Shown one piece after another: positions 11,693 through 23,828 of a DNA stretch of 64,000 bases. The DNA lies in assembly GCA_028622995.1 (NCBI GenBank), contig JAJQJQ010000018.1, positions 2,542,001 through 2,606,000 on the forward strand. The letters run 5' to 3'. The stretch's first letter is position 1. The number at the start of each line of letters is the position of its first letter. Source of the DNA: Panagrolaimus kolymaensis (lineage: Eukaryota > Nematoda > Chromadorea > Rhabditida > Panagrolaimidae). A program made the translations under genes and the position numbers. Under the pieces are notes generated by a model. That model was not told where the DNA came from, searched no databases, and was given only the letters and a program-made list of their open reading frames with translations.

Positions 11693-12617
11693 ATGATGGC
11701 AACAACATCTGACGATCAAACAGCAGCTATTCCTGCTTCACCTGATTATGAAAATATTGATGTCAAAATTCAAAATGTTGTTTGTGATTTCTTGGTGCCT
11801 TTGCATATTGATCTCAAAAAGCTGACGGCAAACTCTTGGGACTGTGAATATGATCGTTTTCAAAGTGTTTTGGTAAAGCAACTGAGAAATCCTGAATGCC
11901 GCGCAAGAATCTACAATTCTGGTAAAGTTTGTATTGTTGGATGTAAAAGGTTGGTTTTGTTACTCTATATTTTCTTTTACCCATCTCATTATTTTAGTGA
12001 AGCTGATTCACAACGGGCTGCTCGTATTATTGGACGTAAAATACAAAGAATCATGGGAAAGACTGGTGAACGGGTAGCTCTAAAGAAGTTTCGAATCAAC
12101 AATATATTGGCATGCTGTCGATTGCCTTTTGGTATTTCACTTCCAGAGGTTTGAAATTTATGATAATCTCAAAGAACTCATGATGTTGATTTAGCTTGCT
12201 CGTAAATATCCAAAGGAAACGTACTATGAACAAGAACTTACTGTTGGTTTAGCATGGACCATGATCGAACCAAAAGCAACTTTGAGGATTCATACAACTG
12301 GAACTATAGTCGTCATGGGAGGTTTGTTTTTGTTTTGCTAAAGCCATATTTGTTAATCTTGTTGTTTTACAGCTACATCAGAAAACAATGTCTTGATTGC
12401 AATAGAAAAGATTTATGGCTATGTGAAGGATGTCAAAATTGATCTCTCAAAACTTCCAATGTCTCATCCATATTCTCAAAAGCGTCGTCGTTATAGTGAT
12501 TATCCTAACCGTGGTGCCAAAAGAATGCGCAAATCAAAAGTTGTCGATGATGAAGAAGATCTCTCTGAAGCTGATGATTATCTACTCTTCGACGATGAAT
12601 ACGATCTTTACGATTAA
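11693..12617 (+). CDS. tlf: TBP-like factor TLF/TRF2
   Basis: Four exons, 11693-11949, 11998-12148, 12195-12321 and 12373-12617, with introns of 46-51 bp and perfect phase, encode 259 residues. The two direct repeats of the TBP saddle are visible: the first contains NVVCDF, the stirrup region RIYNSGKVCIVG and a helix with SQRAARIIGRKIQ; the second starts INNILACCRLPFGI and contains TYYEQEL, ATLRIHTTGTIVVMG and an IEKIYGYV helix. The wording NILACC-LPF-I-LPE and the TTGTIVVMG strand fit TLF better than canonical TBP, and the intercalating Phe pairs of TBP are not kept. TLF replaces TBP at TATA-less promoters and is needed in early development of nematodes and flies. The acidic C-terminal tail (DDEEDLSEADD region) and a basic patch KRRRYSDYP are outside the core fold. 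Confidence 0.9.
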
Positions 12618-12709
12618 AGAGTGTATGTATTATCATTATTCTTGTGTATTACTTTCTCTTGTTGTTTTGAAAATTTTATAAAATTTGTTACTTGTACTAT
12701 AATTTTTTA

Positions 12710-12715
12710 AATAAA
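12710..12715 (+). terminator. Polyadenylation signal AATAAA
   Basis: Hexamer 93 bp after the TLF stop codon, in the 259-bp gap between two convergent genes. Confidence 0.5.
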
Positions 12716-12876
12716 AGTCATTTTTTGTCATCTTCTAATTGATAAAAACAAGTTAAAAAAAATATTCGGGTGATTTTTAAAAAACGTCATAGTTTGATTT
12801 GATTTTGTAAATGGATTGGTAAATGTTGAGATATCATATCCATGTTTATTTGCAACTAAAATGCTTTTTATAATTA

Positions 12877-14644
12877 TTATATAATTTGCCTTTTTGTGTT
12901 GCATTGGCTTACGTGTCTATTTTTTAATTCATAATCCTTTCGAATAGCTTCGATTGCGGCAAGTGCGTTTTGAACTTGGGCGAAACAAATTTCAAGTTCT
13001 TCTGCTTCTTTACGTAATCTTATAATATCTGCGTTTCTTTGATGTTCAAATTCCCTTTGATTATGTTGAAGGATGGTTCTTTCATTCACCACTCTTACAA
13101 GCAAATCATGCTCTTTTTTTAAAAACTCTGATTTTAACTCATCAAGTTCTTCTTTTCTGTTTTCAAATGAAACAATGATATTTGTTTGTTCCTCTTGAAA
13201 TGCTCTTCTCTCAGCATAAATTTTATCTCTTTCCATTTGTAACCATTGTCTTCCCTTAAAAAAAAAAGAAGTTTAAAGGCTATTAGAGTAATAACGAAAT
13301 CACTAACTTCTACGATCTCTTCTTGATATGTTTTTGCAAGTTTATCAACTTCTGCTTCAATTGCCATGGTACTTTGTCGTCTTTTATCCTCCCAATCTTG
13401 GAGTTCTTTATATAAACTGAAATTAATTTTTTTTGAAAAACCAAATTCGTCAACTTTAATGTTTACCGTTTTTGAGCTTCTGCAACTTGATTATTGGCGA
13501 ACTCAACCACATGTTCGCTTTCATCATTTTTATCACGAATGAAACCAACTTGTTCTTGAATCATTGAAGTTGAATATTGAATGGTTTCAATCTTTTCACT
13601 TACATCTTTGAAAACACTAAAAACCTTTTTTAATTTAAAACTTCTCCATTTTTTTTATCTTACTTTTGATATTCTTTAATGGATGCTAAAATATCCGATT
13701 GAGCTTTTTCAGTTTTTTCTGCTTGATTTAATTCTTCTGCATGCTTTCTTCGTAAAGTTTCTATTTCTTCCCTAAACTTTGATAATAAAAAAGTTTAACA
13801 TTGTTGCATCATTTTTTTACCTATTCTTTCGATTTATTTTTTCAATTTCTCGATTATGTTCTTCTTTCAACGATGAAATATTTGCTTGCAATTTTTGAAT
13901 GGTTTCTTGATCTTCAGTTTTTTCATATTTCAAATTTGATATTTCTCTTCTCAATGTTTCAACTTCCGCATCATTTTGTTTACTAAAAAAATACTTGTTT
14001 ATTGTCTTTCTTTTTTACTTATGGTTTAATTTTCTTACTTTTGTAATGGCGGCTCAGCAACACCTCTTGATGGAGGATTTTCATCTAAGAAGTCTAATGA
14101 TCTTCTTCCACTTGTTGCGGAAGCTGTTCTTTGTGGTGGATTTTGTTCAGGATTATTTAGTTGTGGTTGTTGTTGACGCCTTCGTCCACCAGTTACTGAA
14201 CTTGAAAATAAGCTATCCAATAAATCTGTACTTGGAGGCTTTGGTGCTTCGGATCTGGCTTCCGTGGTGGTTGATGATAAATTTTTGCTTGCATCACTAC
14301 TAACCGGTGGATCTTGAAATGTAACAGTTGGGCGCTTTTTGGGTGGTGGAGCTGGAGCGCTATTAGGTCTGGCTGCTATAGGCGAAGAACTGAACAAGTT
14401 TTCAACAGATTTTTTCTCACGCTAAAAGAACAATAAAAATTTGTATCACAAAAAAATGCAAACGTGGAAAAGAAAAAACCTTTGTTGCAGTTCCACTACC
14501 AAATAAACTTCCAATTAAATCACTTCGCGAATTATTTGTAGTTGATTCCTTAAAAGCCGACATTAAAAAAATGTACGAAACTAACTAACTAATGACAAAT
14601 TATTAGGTACAAACCTCAGGAAGAAATAAATCGTCGTCACTCAT
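12877..14644 (-). CDS. Coiled-coil protein, tentatively FBF1/DYF-19-like
   Basis: Eight exons were traced in phase on the minus strand: 14644-14615, 14548-14480, 14421-14039, 13982-13821, 13771-13664, 13616-13467, 13416-13308, 13254-12877, giving 462 residues. The first ~160 residues are disordered, with two short repeated motifs (DLIGSLFGSG and DLLDSLFSSS) and Pro/Ser/Arg-rich text (RPTVTFQDP). From about residue 160 to the end the protein is a nearly continuous Glu/Lys/Leu-rich coiled coil, ending with a segment rich in EAEELE and QVQNALAAIEAIR. This build, with D-L-GSLF motifs ahead of a C-terminal coiled coil, recalls the ciliary transition-fibre protein FBF1 (DYF-19 in Caenorhabditis), but coiled coils match many proteins by chance and no diagnostic motif proves it. 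The gene structure is well supported; the name is a suggestion. Confidence 0.7.
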
Positions 14645-15216
14645 CGCCTCCTTGATTACTTCGTGTTTAATTTTGTATCGACTTTGCTTTTTTCTTTTCC
14701 CCTGAGGCAACGACATTTGTTCACATCATTTTTTTTAGCATGCGTTGCTATTTGTTTCTATGACAACAATATTCTTTATTTCTTTTCTTTTTTAGTTTTT
14801 CAATTTTTCAAGAAAAAACTTAAACGTGTTATTTTGAGAGAAGAAAAATAATACAAAAACAATAATAATCTTTTAATAATATATTTATTTATTTTTTTAA
14901 AATTTAATTAAAAGTTTTATGCATCGAATCATAGAAATACAAAAAACACAACCCTCAAAATGGAAAAAAAAGAAAGAAGTCGAACAAGAAATAATTTCAT
15001 TTTTGATAATAATAATAAAAAAAGTATTGCAATTTTAGAATAATTTTAATTTACAAACAACAATTCAAATTTTTCAAAGACTTGGTTTTATTTTTGTTTT
15101 TTTGAAAGAAAATAATATTATGAATTTATGACGAGTTTTTACCCGCATTTTAATTTTTTTATTTTATAATCACTACTTATTTTTTCGTCGAATGTATTTC
15201 TTTTTTTCCTTATTTA

Positions 15217-17653
15217 CTATGTATGCTTTTGAAAGGTTTGTTTAGGTTGATTAAAACCGTTCATACTCGTTGATGAATGTACCATGGGCAAATTGCGTGA
15301 ATGTACAAAAGTTTCTTGAATATATCGTACACCAGGAACAGATAGAATAGATTCATTATCACCCAATAAAAAAATGCCTGAAGGAAAATTGGATAAAAAT
15401 TGATGATGCATTGCATCGGCAGCTGATATCCTTTCTCGGCCTTCATACTGTAAAAAAAAGAAAAAAAATTAATAAATTTTTAATGAAATGGAAATTTTTT
15501 TTTCTTTTTTACCTTTAAAAATTTTTCCAACAAATCCGAACTTTGATTATCTATTCTTGGGGATAATTTCGTTAAGGGTTTTGGCTTGGTTGGGCGAAAA
15601 TTTAATTGTTTGAAATTTGGTGAATCGAATAATGAAGAAGCCCTTTGAGGCGTTGGCGGGCCTAATGTTGAAAAAATTAAATTAAGTTGTTCATCCGTTG
15701 TAGAACCAGGAAACATGGCTTTTCTAGTTAGCATTTCGTAAAGTATGCATCCAACACCCCACATGTCAATATGTGATGAATATTCTTTTGAGCCTGAAAA
15801 AAAAGAAGAAGAATTATTTTGTCTCTTCGCTGTTTTTTTTTTTGCTTCTCTAATTTGCGTGCAATAGAAGTAAGAAAGAAAAAAGTAAAAAAAAGAAGTA
15901 AAAATTACCCAAAAGTACATCCGGTGGTCGATACCATAATGTCACGACTTCATTTGAATATGTTTTAGTTGGAACTGATTGAGCTCGAGCTAAACCAAAA
16001 TCAGCAAGTTTAAGTTCGCCATTATTATTTATTAATAAATTTTGTGGCTTTAAATCTCGATGTAAAACCCGTCGTTTATGGCAATAAGCTAATCCACGAA
16101 GAAGTTGAACCAAAAATAATTTAACATTATTCATTACAATCATAGTATCCACTTCTTCCATATAATCTCGTAAATCATGTTCAACATATTCAAAAACTAA
16201 AGTTAAAATGCGATCGGTATAAATTATATCATGCAAAGTAACAACATTGGCATGTTTGAGATTGCGTAATAAAGATACTTCTCGAATGGCTGTACATGGC
16301 GCACCTTCTTCATGCTCCAATCTTATTTCCTTTAAAAAAATAAGAAAAAGTTATTTTCATTATCTTTTAAACCGATTTTTATGTGTCAGCTTACTTTTAA
16401 TGCAACGGCTTTTCCGGTGAGTAGTGATTCACCTAAATATACAGTAGCATATGTGCCTTCACCAAGATCAAACATTTTTTTGTATGTTTCAAGTTTGCCA
16501 AAACCAATTTCACTCTAAAAAAAGGGGGAGCTCATAAATGGAGAAAAATGTCATTGTTAATAAAAAGAAAAGATAAAATTGTGCTAATTAAAGTATCTTT
16601 AATGCATTTTTCTTTTTTGTCGAAAGAAAGAAAAAAACCACTTACAAGTGATGCACGTCGACTTTTTCTTGTTAATGGATTATCGAGGGTTGGAGTGCGA
16701 TTAAGCTTTTCAACAACATTTTGTGGTAATTTAATGTCAGCAGGCAATGAAAGGCGTTTTTGAATGTCTTGCTATAAAAATAAAATTTATTTAGAAACGC
16801 GGAAAAATAAAAAATTCTTTCTTCTCAAGGGAAGAAAAATAAATGTATGCAAGTTACGAACCTCACTCCATTTTCTATTATTCGGTTTAGGGCGTAATTT
16901 AACATTTGGAATGTATCTTTGCTGATGATGTTCCCCATTTACGCCATTATTTCCACATGATGAATGTCCATGTGAAGAAGTCGACATCTGATCACTCGTG
17001 CATGGTGAAACTTCAATACTTTCCCCATCTGAGCCTAATGCATGTGTTTCATGTACAACAGCTAAAAAAAGAGAAAAAGAAAAATTATTAGAGTTGTTAA
17101 AATAAAATATAGGAGGATTATTCATCATCGTTTTTTTGGAGGATTTTCAAATGCATAAAAATTGACATATTGACCAGAAATGTCTGTATGTAATTATTAA
17201 AGGATTATAAAAACATACATTCACAAACACATGTGAAAAACATAAGAAATAAATTAATACTCTATTTTTTTTATTGTAAAGCAATTTTTAGACATAGGGG
17301 CTACTATTTTTATTTTTATTATTGTACTTACATAATGAGATCGATGGCCTCATAAATGATGGCCGATTTGAAGAGAAAGACAAAAGATTTCCACGTCGTT
17401 TTTTAGATAATAATAATTGTAGCCAGGATGAAAAAGTATTATTCGCTAATAAATTACTATTACGCCTATGTTGCCCATTATTAACCGAAATAGAAGGATC
17501 ATCTGGTGGTAATTCATCTTCAGGCGTTGAAGGTAAATCACCCCCGCCAACACGAAACCCGCTAACTCGTCCTTTTTGTACATTATGTAAAAATGCAGCT
17601 TCTTCCGCAGCAGTAGGATTACAAAAATCATGAAATGTTGCAGATCTTGACAT
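15217..17653 (-). CDS. pct-1: PCTAIRE kinase, short isoform from alternative first exon
   Basis: An exon at 17653-17332 starts with ATG ([11 protein letters not shown]), stays open for 107 codons with non-random composition and ends in a consensus GTAAGT donor in phase 1. That is the same phase as the long form's second exon, so either can splice to the shared exon at 17061. No acceptor in a suitable frame was found just before its ATG, so it is best read as an alternative first exon with its own promoter in 17654-19036. The product would have 566 residues and the same kinase domain, with a different N-terminal regulatory region. Use of alternative N-termini is common in PCTAIRE genes; expression cannot be seen here. 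Confidence 0.65.
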
Positions 17654-19718
17654 ATTTTTTTGTTGAAATAATATAAATATAAATAATAATACTAATAATA
17701 ATTTTCAAATAAGCTTAAGACTGCAGCAACAAGTGTCGCAACAGCTTGGCTTTATTAGGAAGCATGAATATGAGAGACACCGCCGCCGTGTGTAGTGTTA
17801 AGCAAGAGAGAAATGCTGTTGTTGTTCGTTGATGCGATGATGAAAAACAACGAGACCGGAAATGAAAGTATGAAGACCCGCCTGCCTTTCGCGCAATAAT
17901 ATTATATATTTTGAGGTGCGTCTTCTAGCAATCAGCCTTTGTCAACTTTTCAATTAACAAATAAGGAAATTTCAGCAAACCTCCTTTTTAACAAAGAACA
18001 AAATAATTTTTTATCCCTTCTGCGCAGAAGAAGAAAAAAAATAATGAATTTTAGGTCAAATGCCTAGAAAGCAGATTTCTTATAGCTGATGCCACTGCTG
18101 AAGCTTGATGGAAGCACTACTACTACTTTTTTTGGTGGCAGACAAGTGTCACTAGCGACCAATTCGCATGTGCGCTCTAAACGGCAAAAAAAAATATAGA
18201 GGATGCAGTGGAAAAAAATAGGAAGAAGGGAATCAATACGGAATGGTGGCCTCCTCCATGTTATATGTTATTCGTGCGCAGGCAGAGTAAAAAAAAAGAA
18301 ACTCCACAAAAGGAGGTTTGAACAAAAAAATGGCGAAAAAAAAGAAGAAAGAATAAAAAAGATGGAGAAAAAGAAAGGAGACGCCAGAACAGTCGTTGAA
18401 CATGCCATAAACAAAAACACTAAAGAAAAAATGGGGGGAGAAGCAAAGAGTGGCTTCTCCTAACGGCATTCAAAGCCCATCTTGCTAAGTTGTTTGGTGA
18501 GAGAAAAAAAGAATGAAAGAAAGAAAGAAAGAAAAAGCTAAGCTTCCTTCTTCTTACTGTTATTTTTGTTGAATTTTTTAAAAGAAGAGAGAAGCTTACA
18601 CTGGTCAATTGCCAAAAAGGACATCTGGTCACATACTCGTTTATTCCCTCAGCAGCTAAAGCCAATTTGTCTATGTCGAAAAAGAAAAAAAAGAAAGAAG
18701 AGATATAAGAGCCTTGTAAAAAAACTCTTAACATTGAAGAGGACACAAATTAAATGGATTGGTGACTTTTTGAGGAGCCGTCACAAGGAAAAGTCATTGA
18801 ATTCAAAAAAAGAGAAGAGTTTCCCTTGAGAAAATTATTTGGCGCGTGTCATATTTTTTCATTTTTTGAAATCCTCCAAAATAAATAAGTTTAATAACAT
18901 CGTTCGCATAAAAAAAATGAAAAAAAGAAAAGATGTTTTTTTATGATACAAAAATTTTGAAGGAAAAAGAATTTTGTTTCTTCATTAAATAAATTTTTCT
19001 TTTGTATGTTTATTTAATAATAAAAAAACCACTTACCCTTATTTCTATGATATCCAAAGAGCGGCCTTCCGGTCTTTTTCAAAGATCCAACAAGATGTTC
19101 TGTAAAGCTCTTATGTTTTGATTTAACATCCGTTGCTGCAGTTCGACGAGATTTTGGTCGGATAAGTATTTGGGGCTCACAATTCTAAAGAACATTAAAT
19201 AAAAAAGAAACAAAATCGAAAAAATAAAATAAATAGAAAAAATTTCAACGACGAACCGGATATTCACAAACAGAACTAACATTTCCACCATAAAAACTAA
19301 CAGGCCTTTGAGGCATTATAGGTCGATCAGGAATAAATGTTGATGGATGATTGGGTGGATAAAGTTGATTATGAGAATCTCGCCTTCTATAAATTCCTGA
19401 TGCACTGGTAGTGGTGAATCCGCCTTCCTCCAAAATAGTGCATTCAGCTCCCAAAGATAAATGATTCAATGAATCTGAATGTTCCAAAGTTGTTAAAGAT
19501 CCTTGACTTCCATGTCCCTTTCGTTGATAATTATTAGTTCCATAGTTTGCGCGTCGATAATTTTGATGTATCACTGAACTACCATTTAAATCAATAGTAT
19601 GAAATGAATCAGCCAATGGTTGTTGATGGCCCGAAATGTGTGCACCATCCTCATCTGCTACCGCAGGTTTATATGAAGAACGAAATGCATGACTTAATCG
19701 ACGTTTTAATTTTTTCAT
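15217..19718 (-). CDS. pct-1: PCTAIRE-type cyclin-dependent kinase, long isoform (CDK16/17/18, PCT-1 type)
   Basis: Ser/Thr kinase of the PCTAIRE CDK branch, which in nematodes acts with cyclin Y in neuronal polarity and transport. Exons on the minus strand: 19718-19257, 19184-19037, 17061-16862, 16771-16646, 16514-16395, 16329-15909, 15793-15513, 15447-15217; 1,989 nt, 662 residues, all phases agree. The start MKKLKRRLS matches the conserved MKKIKRQLS start of vertebrate PCTAIREs. Further on come [25 protein letters not shown] (Gly loop), VALKE, the PCTAIRE helix, [27 protein letters not shown] (activation segment) and DMWGVGC. An acceptor-like CTTCCAG lies about 22 bp before the ATG. The 2-kb second intron contains an alternative first exon. 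Confidence 0.92.
17654..19036 (-). other. Intron of long PCTAIRE isoform / putative short-isoform promoter
   Basis: AT-rich, with purine-rich runs (AGAAAGAAAG near 18510-18535) and a GC-richer patch at 17700-17950 just upstream of the alternative first exon. Several open frames exist but are Lys/Phe-rich readings of A/T runs; no gene is supported. Confidence 0.4.
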
Positions 19719-21750
19719 TGTGGGTGCATTTAATAGAATCTGGAAGAGAAGGATAAAATTTAAATTTTAGATTAGGGAAAAAACGATGGAGGGAGGATAC
19801 CAATCATTAAAATAAAATCACTCCGAAAAATAAAAAAGCCGCGTTAAAAAGAAATCGGATAATCACATAAAAAAAAATTTCTCGTCCAAATGGTGCAGGA
19901 TCGATCGATCGATCGCTTCCATCCAATAATATCGACGAAGTGATGGCTTCGTCGATAAAAAAAAAATACTTCGTACTGCAACGAGCGGCTTATCAAGGCA
20001 TTGCATCAGCTTAAAAAAAGACTGTTGGAGCCCGATACTTTTTTTCTTTTTCTTAAACTATCTGATGATTGACTGCTTTTTTTTTCCTGAGCGCTGCTTT
20101 TTCGAGGTCCAAGCAAAGCTATGAAGTTTTTGGAAGACAAAAAAAAGAAGTTATTTTAACGACCTCAACAAAAAAAAACAATAATGGTCATAAGTGAGCT
20201 GACAATGACATATGGAGAGTTAAAAAAAATAATAGGCAATATGTGAAATATCAACACACGAAAAATAAAATATTTTTGGGTCAAATTTGAAGCAATTTTG
20301 AGAAAAGAGAGAGAGGATGATTTTATCTATCAAAAAAAAATCGTCGGTATCGGCTTAACAAAAAAATGAAAAGAAAAAATACTTTCTTTTCCTTCCTCAA
20401 AATACAATGCTTGATGCTTATAAAAAAATCAAAAAATATATTTTTGTGTTTGCTAAAAAATATTATATGTACATAGAGGAAATAAAAAAATTGATATAAA
20501 TTGAAGGCGTGTGCCGCCGCGTAAATTTGTTCCAGGAATCAAGGCAAGGGAGAAAAAAATGAATTCCAAAAGGTTGAAGAAATGATTCACAAAAAAATCA
20601 AAGCAAAAAAACATTGGAGTCTAATAACAACAGCAAGCAAGCGACCCTTCAAATTTAATCATAAAAAAAATATATAAGAAAACAACTAAACTATTTTTTT
20701 TTATTAACGATAAGAGAGACACAACAACGCTTGTGAAATATTTTTCTTTAACATTGATTTTTTTCTCTTTCCTTTAGTTCTTTCTTCTCTCAATCATGAT
20801 GCCTGCCTAAATTAGGGAGATCACCGCCTCAAGAAAATGAACGAACGCAAAAAAAGGAGAACAAAAGCATGAATGAAAACATACAATCAGGGCACGACCT
20901 GAAAAAAAGAAGGCGATTCGGGAGAAGAATAAGAAAAGTTTTTATTTTGCCGATACATTCAAACGAGAGAAGAAAAAAATTGAACACCATCTCATTAATA
21001 ATTTTGGATTAGATCCAAAAAAGGTAAAAAGGTTTTGCGGGAAAATAATAATGAATGACATTTTTCATTAATGAGAAAGGAAGTAAAAAATGATGAAGAT
21101 GATAATAACATTAAAAAAAGAAAATGGAATAACTTTATAAATTCTAAAAACTTTGTCATACATACAAAAAAAGTTTCTTTTTTATTTATTATTGAATTGA
21201 ATTTTATAAGGTTGATGATGACATGAAGAAATAGAAAAAGAAGATGCGCGCTCTCACTTTACTTGCTTTGCTCTATGTATATTATTGGTGAAAAAAATAT
21301 AAGTGCAGCACGTTGTCGTCGTCGTCTCACAGCAGTTAAAAAAATATTTTGTTGCTGCTGCTTTTGTGGACCATCGTCGTCGTCTCCTTTGATTTGATTG
21401 TTCGTTTATTCGTTCGGTTTCGAGTCACCTCCACTATTTTTTTTTCTCTCCTTCTTCTGACGAATCGAATCACCTTCTTTTTTTCTCATCTGCGCGAGAA
21501 GAAAAATCATCCGCACATATTATATTAGTTTGTATGCAGCAAAATTATATACTGCTAGTTTTGCTTCAAGAAAAAATCACTTTTTTATGTTGAAAAAATG
21601 CTACTATGTTCTCTCTCTTCAACTGCTGATTTTTTATGTATTGTAAAAAACATATTTTTTTTGAACAATCGTTTGACTCTTTTTTTGAATTCTATTAATA
21701 AACCTCCTCCTCTCTCAACGCACACATTCTTTTTCAAACAGCTAAAAATA
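19719..21750. other. Upstream region of PCTAIRE kinase, no gene seen
   Basis: About 2 kb of AT-rich sequence with GATC repeats (19900-19915), GTC/GTCGTC runs (21310-21390) and pyrimidine-rich tracts. It probably holds the long-isoform promoter and 5'UTR exons. No coding sequence or RNA gene is recognised. Confidence 0.3.
19930..19957. other. Perfect 11-bp stem hairpin
   Basis: TATCGACGAAG, a 6-base loop, then its exact reverse complement. It lies about 210 bp upstream of the PCTAIRE start codon. Function unknown; it could be a protein-binding palindrome. Confidence 0.6.
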
Positions 21751-22700
21751 TATCAAAGTCGTCATCCTCCTTTTTTGAAAGATTTTCACAAAAAATTGGA
21801 AGTAATGAAAGAATGAAATGAATTAGATGAACCAGCGATTTACTTAAATATCGAGTATCTCGTGTTGTTTCTAAACATGTTGAAGAATGGGTTTTATTTT
21901 CTTTGGGATTTATAAAATTTTGATAATTTTTGTTTTGCGACATAAATAGTTTTTTGGAAAATTTAACGAAAGAAAAAACATTTTAGGTTGAAACAAATGC
22001 TTAAATAAGATAAATTTTTGTTAGTTGTTTGGCCCAAGAAGATACTTAATCACCCGTTTTTTAAATTTTAAGACGATTTGAAATTCTCAAATTTCCATTC
22101 GTTCGCTGAAATCATGACGAAAAAAACAATAGCCGCCATGCTACTCGCTTTGATACTTATCCATTTTTGTCATATTTAAATAATTTAAATCATAAAATTA
22201 TTGGACAAATCCATAACTATAAAGCAAAAAAGAATCGAGCAGCAAATACCTTGCTGGGCCAAAACGCAGTTATCATGGTTTCTGAAATTCATGCAAAAGA
22301 TTTTATTTAACATTTGAATGCTTTCCAAAAGTAAAATTCCCCTACTTTTTCACTCGCTGAAGTAAGATTTAAAAAAAAGCTTTAATCATAGAAGAAAGCA
22401 ACAAGAATAAACATAACTGCGACGATGATGCAAAAGAAATATAAAAGTAATTATAACTCGAGTTGAAAAAGATAGAGAGATTTTATAAAATAATAATAAA
22501 AAATTTAAGGTATTATTATTTCTTTCAGTATTTTTATTTTTAAATTATTATCATTGATTATTTTTGAAAGTGAAATTTTAATAATAAATTTTTTTGTCAT
22601 AGTACATAATCTCAAAAAACGACATATATACAATTTGCTTTTTTAATATCGTTGAACAATTAGAAAAAAACTGAAGCAACAATTGTTTATAAATGAAATC
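21751..22700. repeat. Segmental duplication, copy A
   Basis: Shares order and about three quarters of its bases with 23775-24591, beginning at ATCAAAGTCGTC and ending near TTATAAATGAAA, with many small indels. Both strands carry short similar frames, for example YQSR-PPF on the plus strand. It lies downstream of the 186-aa gene. The age of the copies is considerable, judged by their divergence. Confidence 0.7.
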
Positions 22701-22833
22701 TTGCTAAATTAGGCAAATTAACTATCAAAAATGGCGAAACTTCAAAAAAGGTAAAAATAATATTTGGTGATAAACAAATTTGATAATAATCGACTTGATT
22801 TTTATTTTATTTTATTTAAAAAATCAACAAAAT

Positions 22834-23394
22834 TCATTTTTTGTTCTTCCATACGCCTCGATGTTCTGTTGACCACCAATGGTGACTTTCTGGGACGCCA
22901 TTTAAATTTGGAACTTCATTGGGATCATCGTTTCCTTCCCCATTTGGCCGTGTCCAAATTTCCAAATAATCTTCAATAATGGTTCCTTCATTTCGAAGTT
23001 CTTTTAAGTTATCTTCCATTTCAGATGAAATTTGATCATTTGAAACTTCTTTGTATAAATTTAAAATATCATTTTGAATGAATTCAACTTTCGATCTCCA
23101 CCATCTCATTTCATTTAAACAATCAGGACTCGTATTATGATATAATCCACGGGTAAATGGAAGGGCTCGTCTAAGGGCGTTTGGGAAGTTGACTTTAAAT
23201 TCGTCTTTTTCTTGATCAGAAAGTTGTGATTCTTCAAGATAAAGGTAACTCATTCGAGTAAAATCATATGAATCTTCATAAAACCAAGAAGCTTCGCTGA
23301 AATCTGGTTCAGCCATTTTTGAAAGATAATTTATAACTCCAAGAAAAGTTTTTTTGATTACAGCCATTTCAGATTCATTTGATGATGATAACAT
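22834..23394 (-). CDS. Single-exon hypothetical protein, 186 aa
   Basis: Uninterrupted frame, MLSSSNESEMAV at the start and a Trp/His-rich end GVPESHHWWSTEHRGVW followed by basic residues. No signal peptide or membrane segment. Composition is that of a soluble acidic protein (many Glu/Asp, WW pairs at two places). The sequence immediately before the ATG is TTTTTAG-AAA on the coding strand, a good splice acceptor only three bases from the start, as expected for trans-splicing or an upstream intron. No family is recognised. It sits between the two copies of a segmental duplication. Confidence 0.6.
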   Translation of the reverse strand: MLSSSNESEMAVIKKTFLGVINYLSKMAEPDFSEASWFYEDSYDFTRMSYLYLEESQLSDQEKDEFKVNFPNALRRALPFTRGLYHNTSPDCLNEMRWWRSKVEFIQNDILNLYKEVSNDQISSEMEDNLKELRNEGTIIEDYLEIWTRPNGEGNDDPNEVPNLNGVPESHHWWSTEHRGVWKNKK

Positions 23395-23570
23395 TTTCTA
23401 AAAATAAAAATGTTAGGTAAAATTTTAGGCAAAAAAAATTTTTTTATGCAATATATTTCATAATCGAAAAAATTTTAAAAAATAATAATGCAAGAAGGGT
23501 AAAGAATTGACGGACGAATATTCTTTTCAAATATGGAGATAAATGGCAGCCTAGAGACACAATTTTATGA

Positions 23571-23828
23571 AGTTGGAAAAAGCGAAAATATGGACCAAGT
23601 AATTGGCAAATAAGTGATGGAAAAAACTACAGTTCAGCGAGAGAATATATTTATCGAGAATATAAAGATCAAAATGGAAGAAAATTGACTTATTCATTCG
23701 CTGTAAATGAAAATAATAGTAATATGTATGACCTTTATTTTATTATCGAGGGCACTAACGGAACTTCGGGTAGTTATCAAAGTCGTCCTCCTCCTTTTTC
23801 TATGATTTTCACAAACCATTTGAAGTAA
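23571..23828 (+). pseudogene. Gene relic with coherent reading frame
   Basis: An 85-codon open stretch after an in-frame TGA at 23568, lacking an ATG at its head, reads with normal composition (for example NWQISDGKNYSS and YEFIIEG-like text around YDLYFIIEGTNG) and ends SMIFTNHLK-stop. The frame also stays readable upstream of the TGA (KYGDKWQPRDTI), echoing KYGPSNWQIS downstream, so it seems to be a broken gene with a short internal repeat. Its last residues (YQSRPPPF) correspond to YQSRHPPF in the duplicate at 21751. It may instead be an exon whose splice sites I cannot place. Confidence 0.35.

Noticed and set aside
18203..18829. Lys/Glu- and Phe-rich frames in the PCTAIRE intron
   Set aside because: Low-complexity readings of A-rich and T-rich runs, overlapping on both strands, no recognisable domain.
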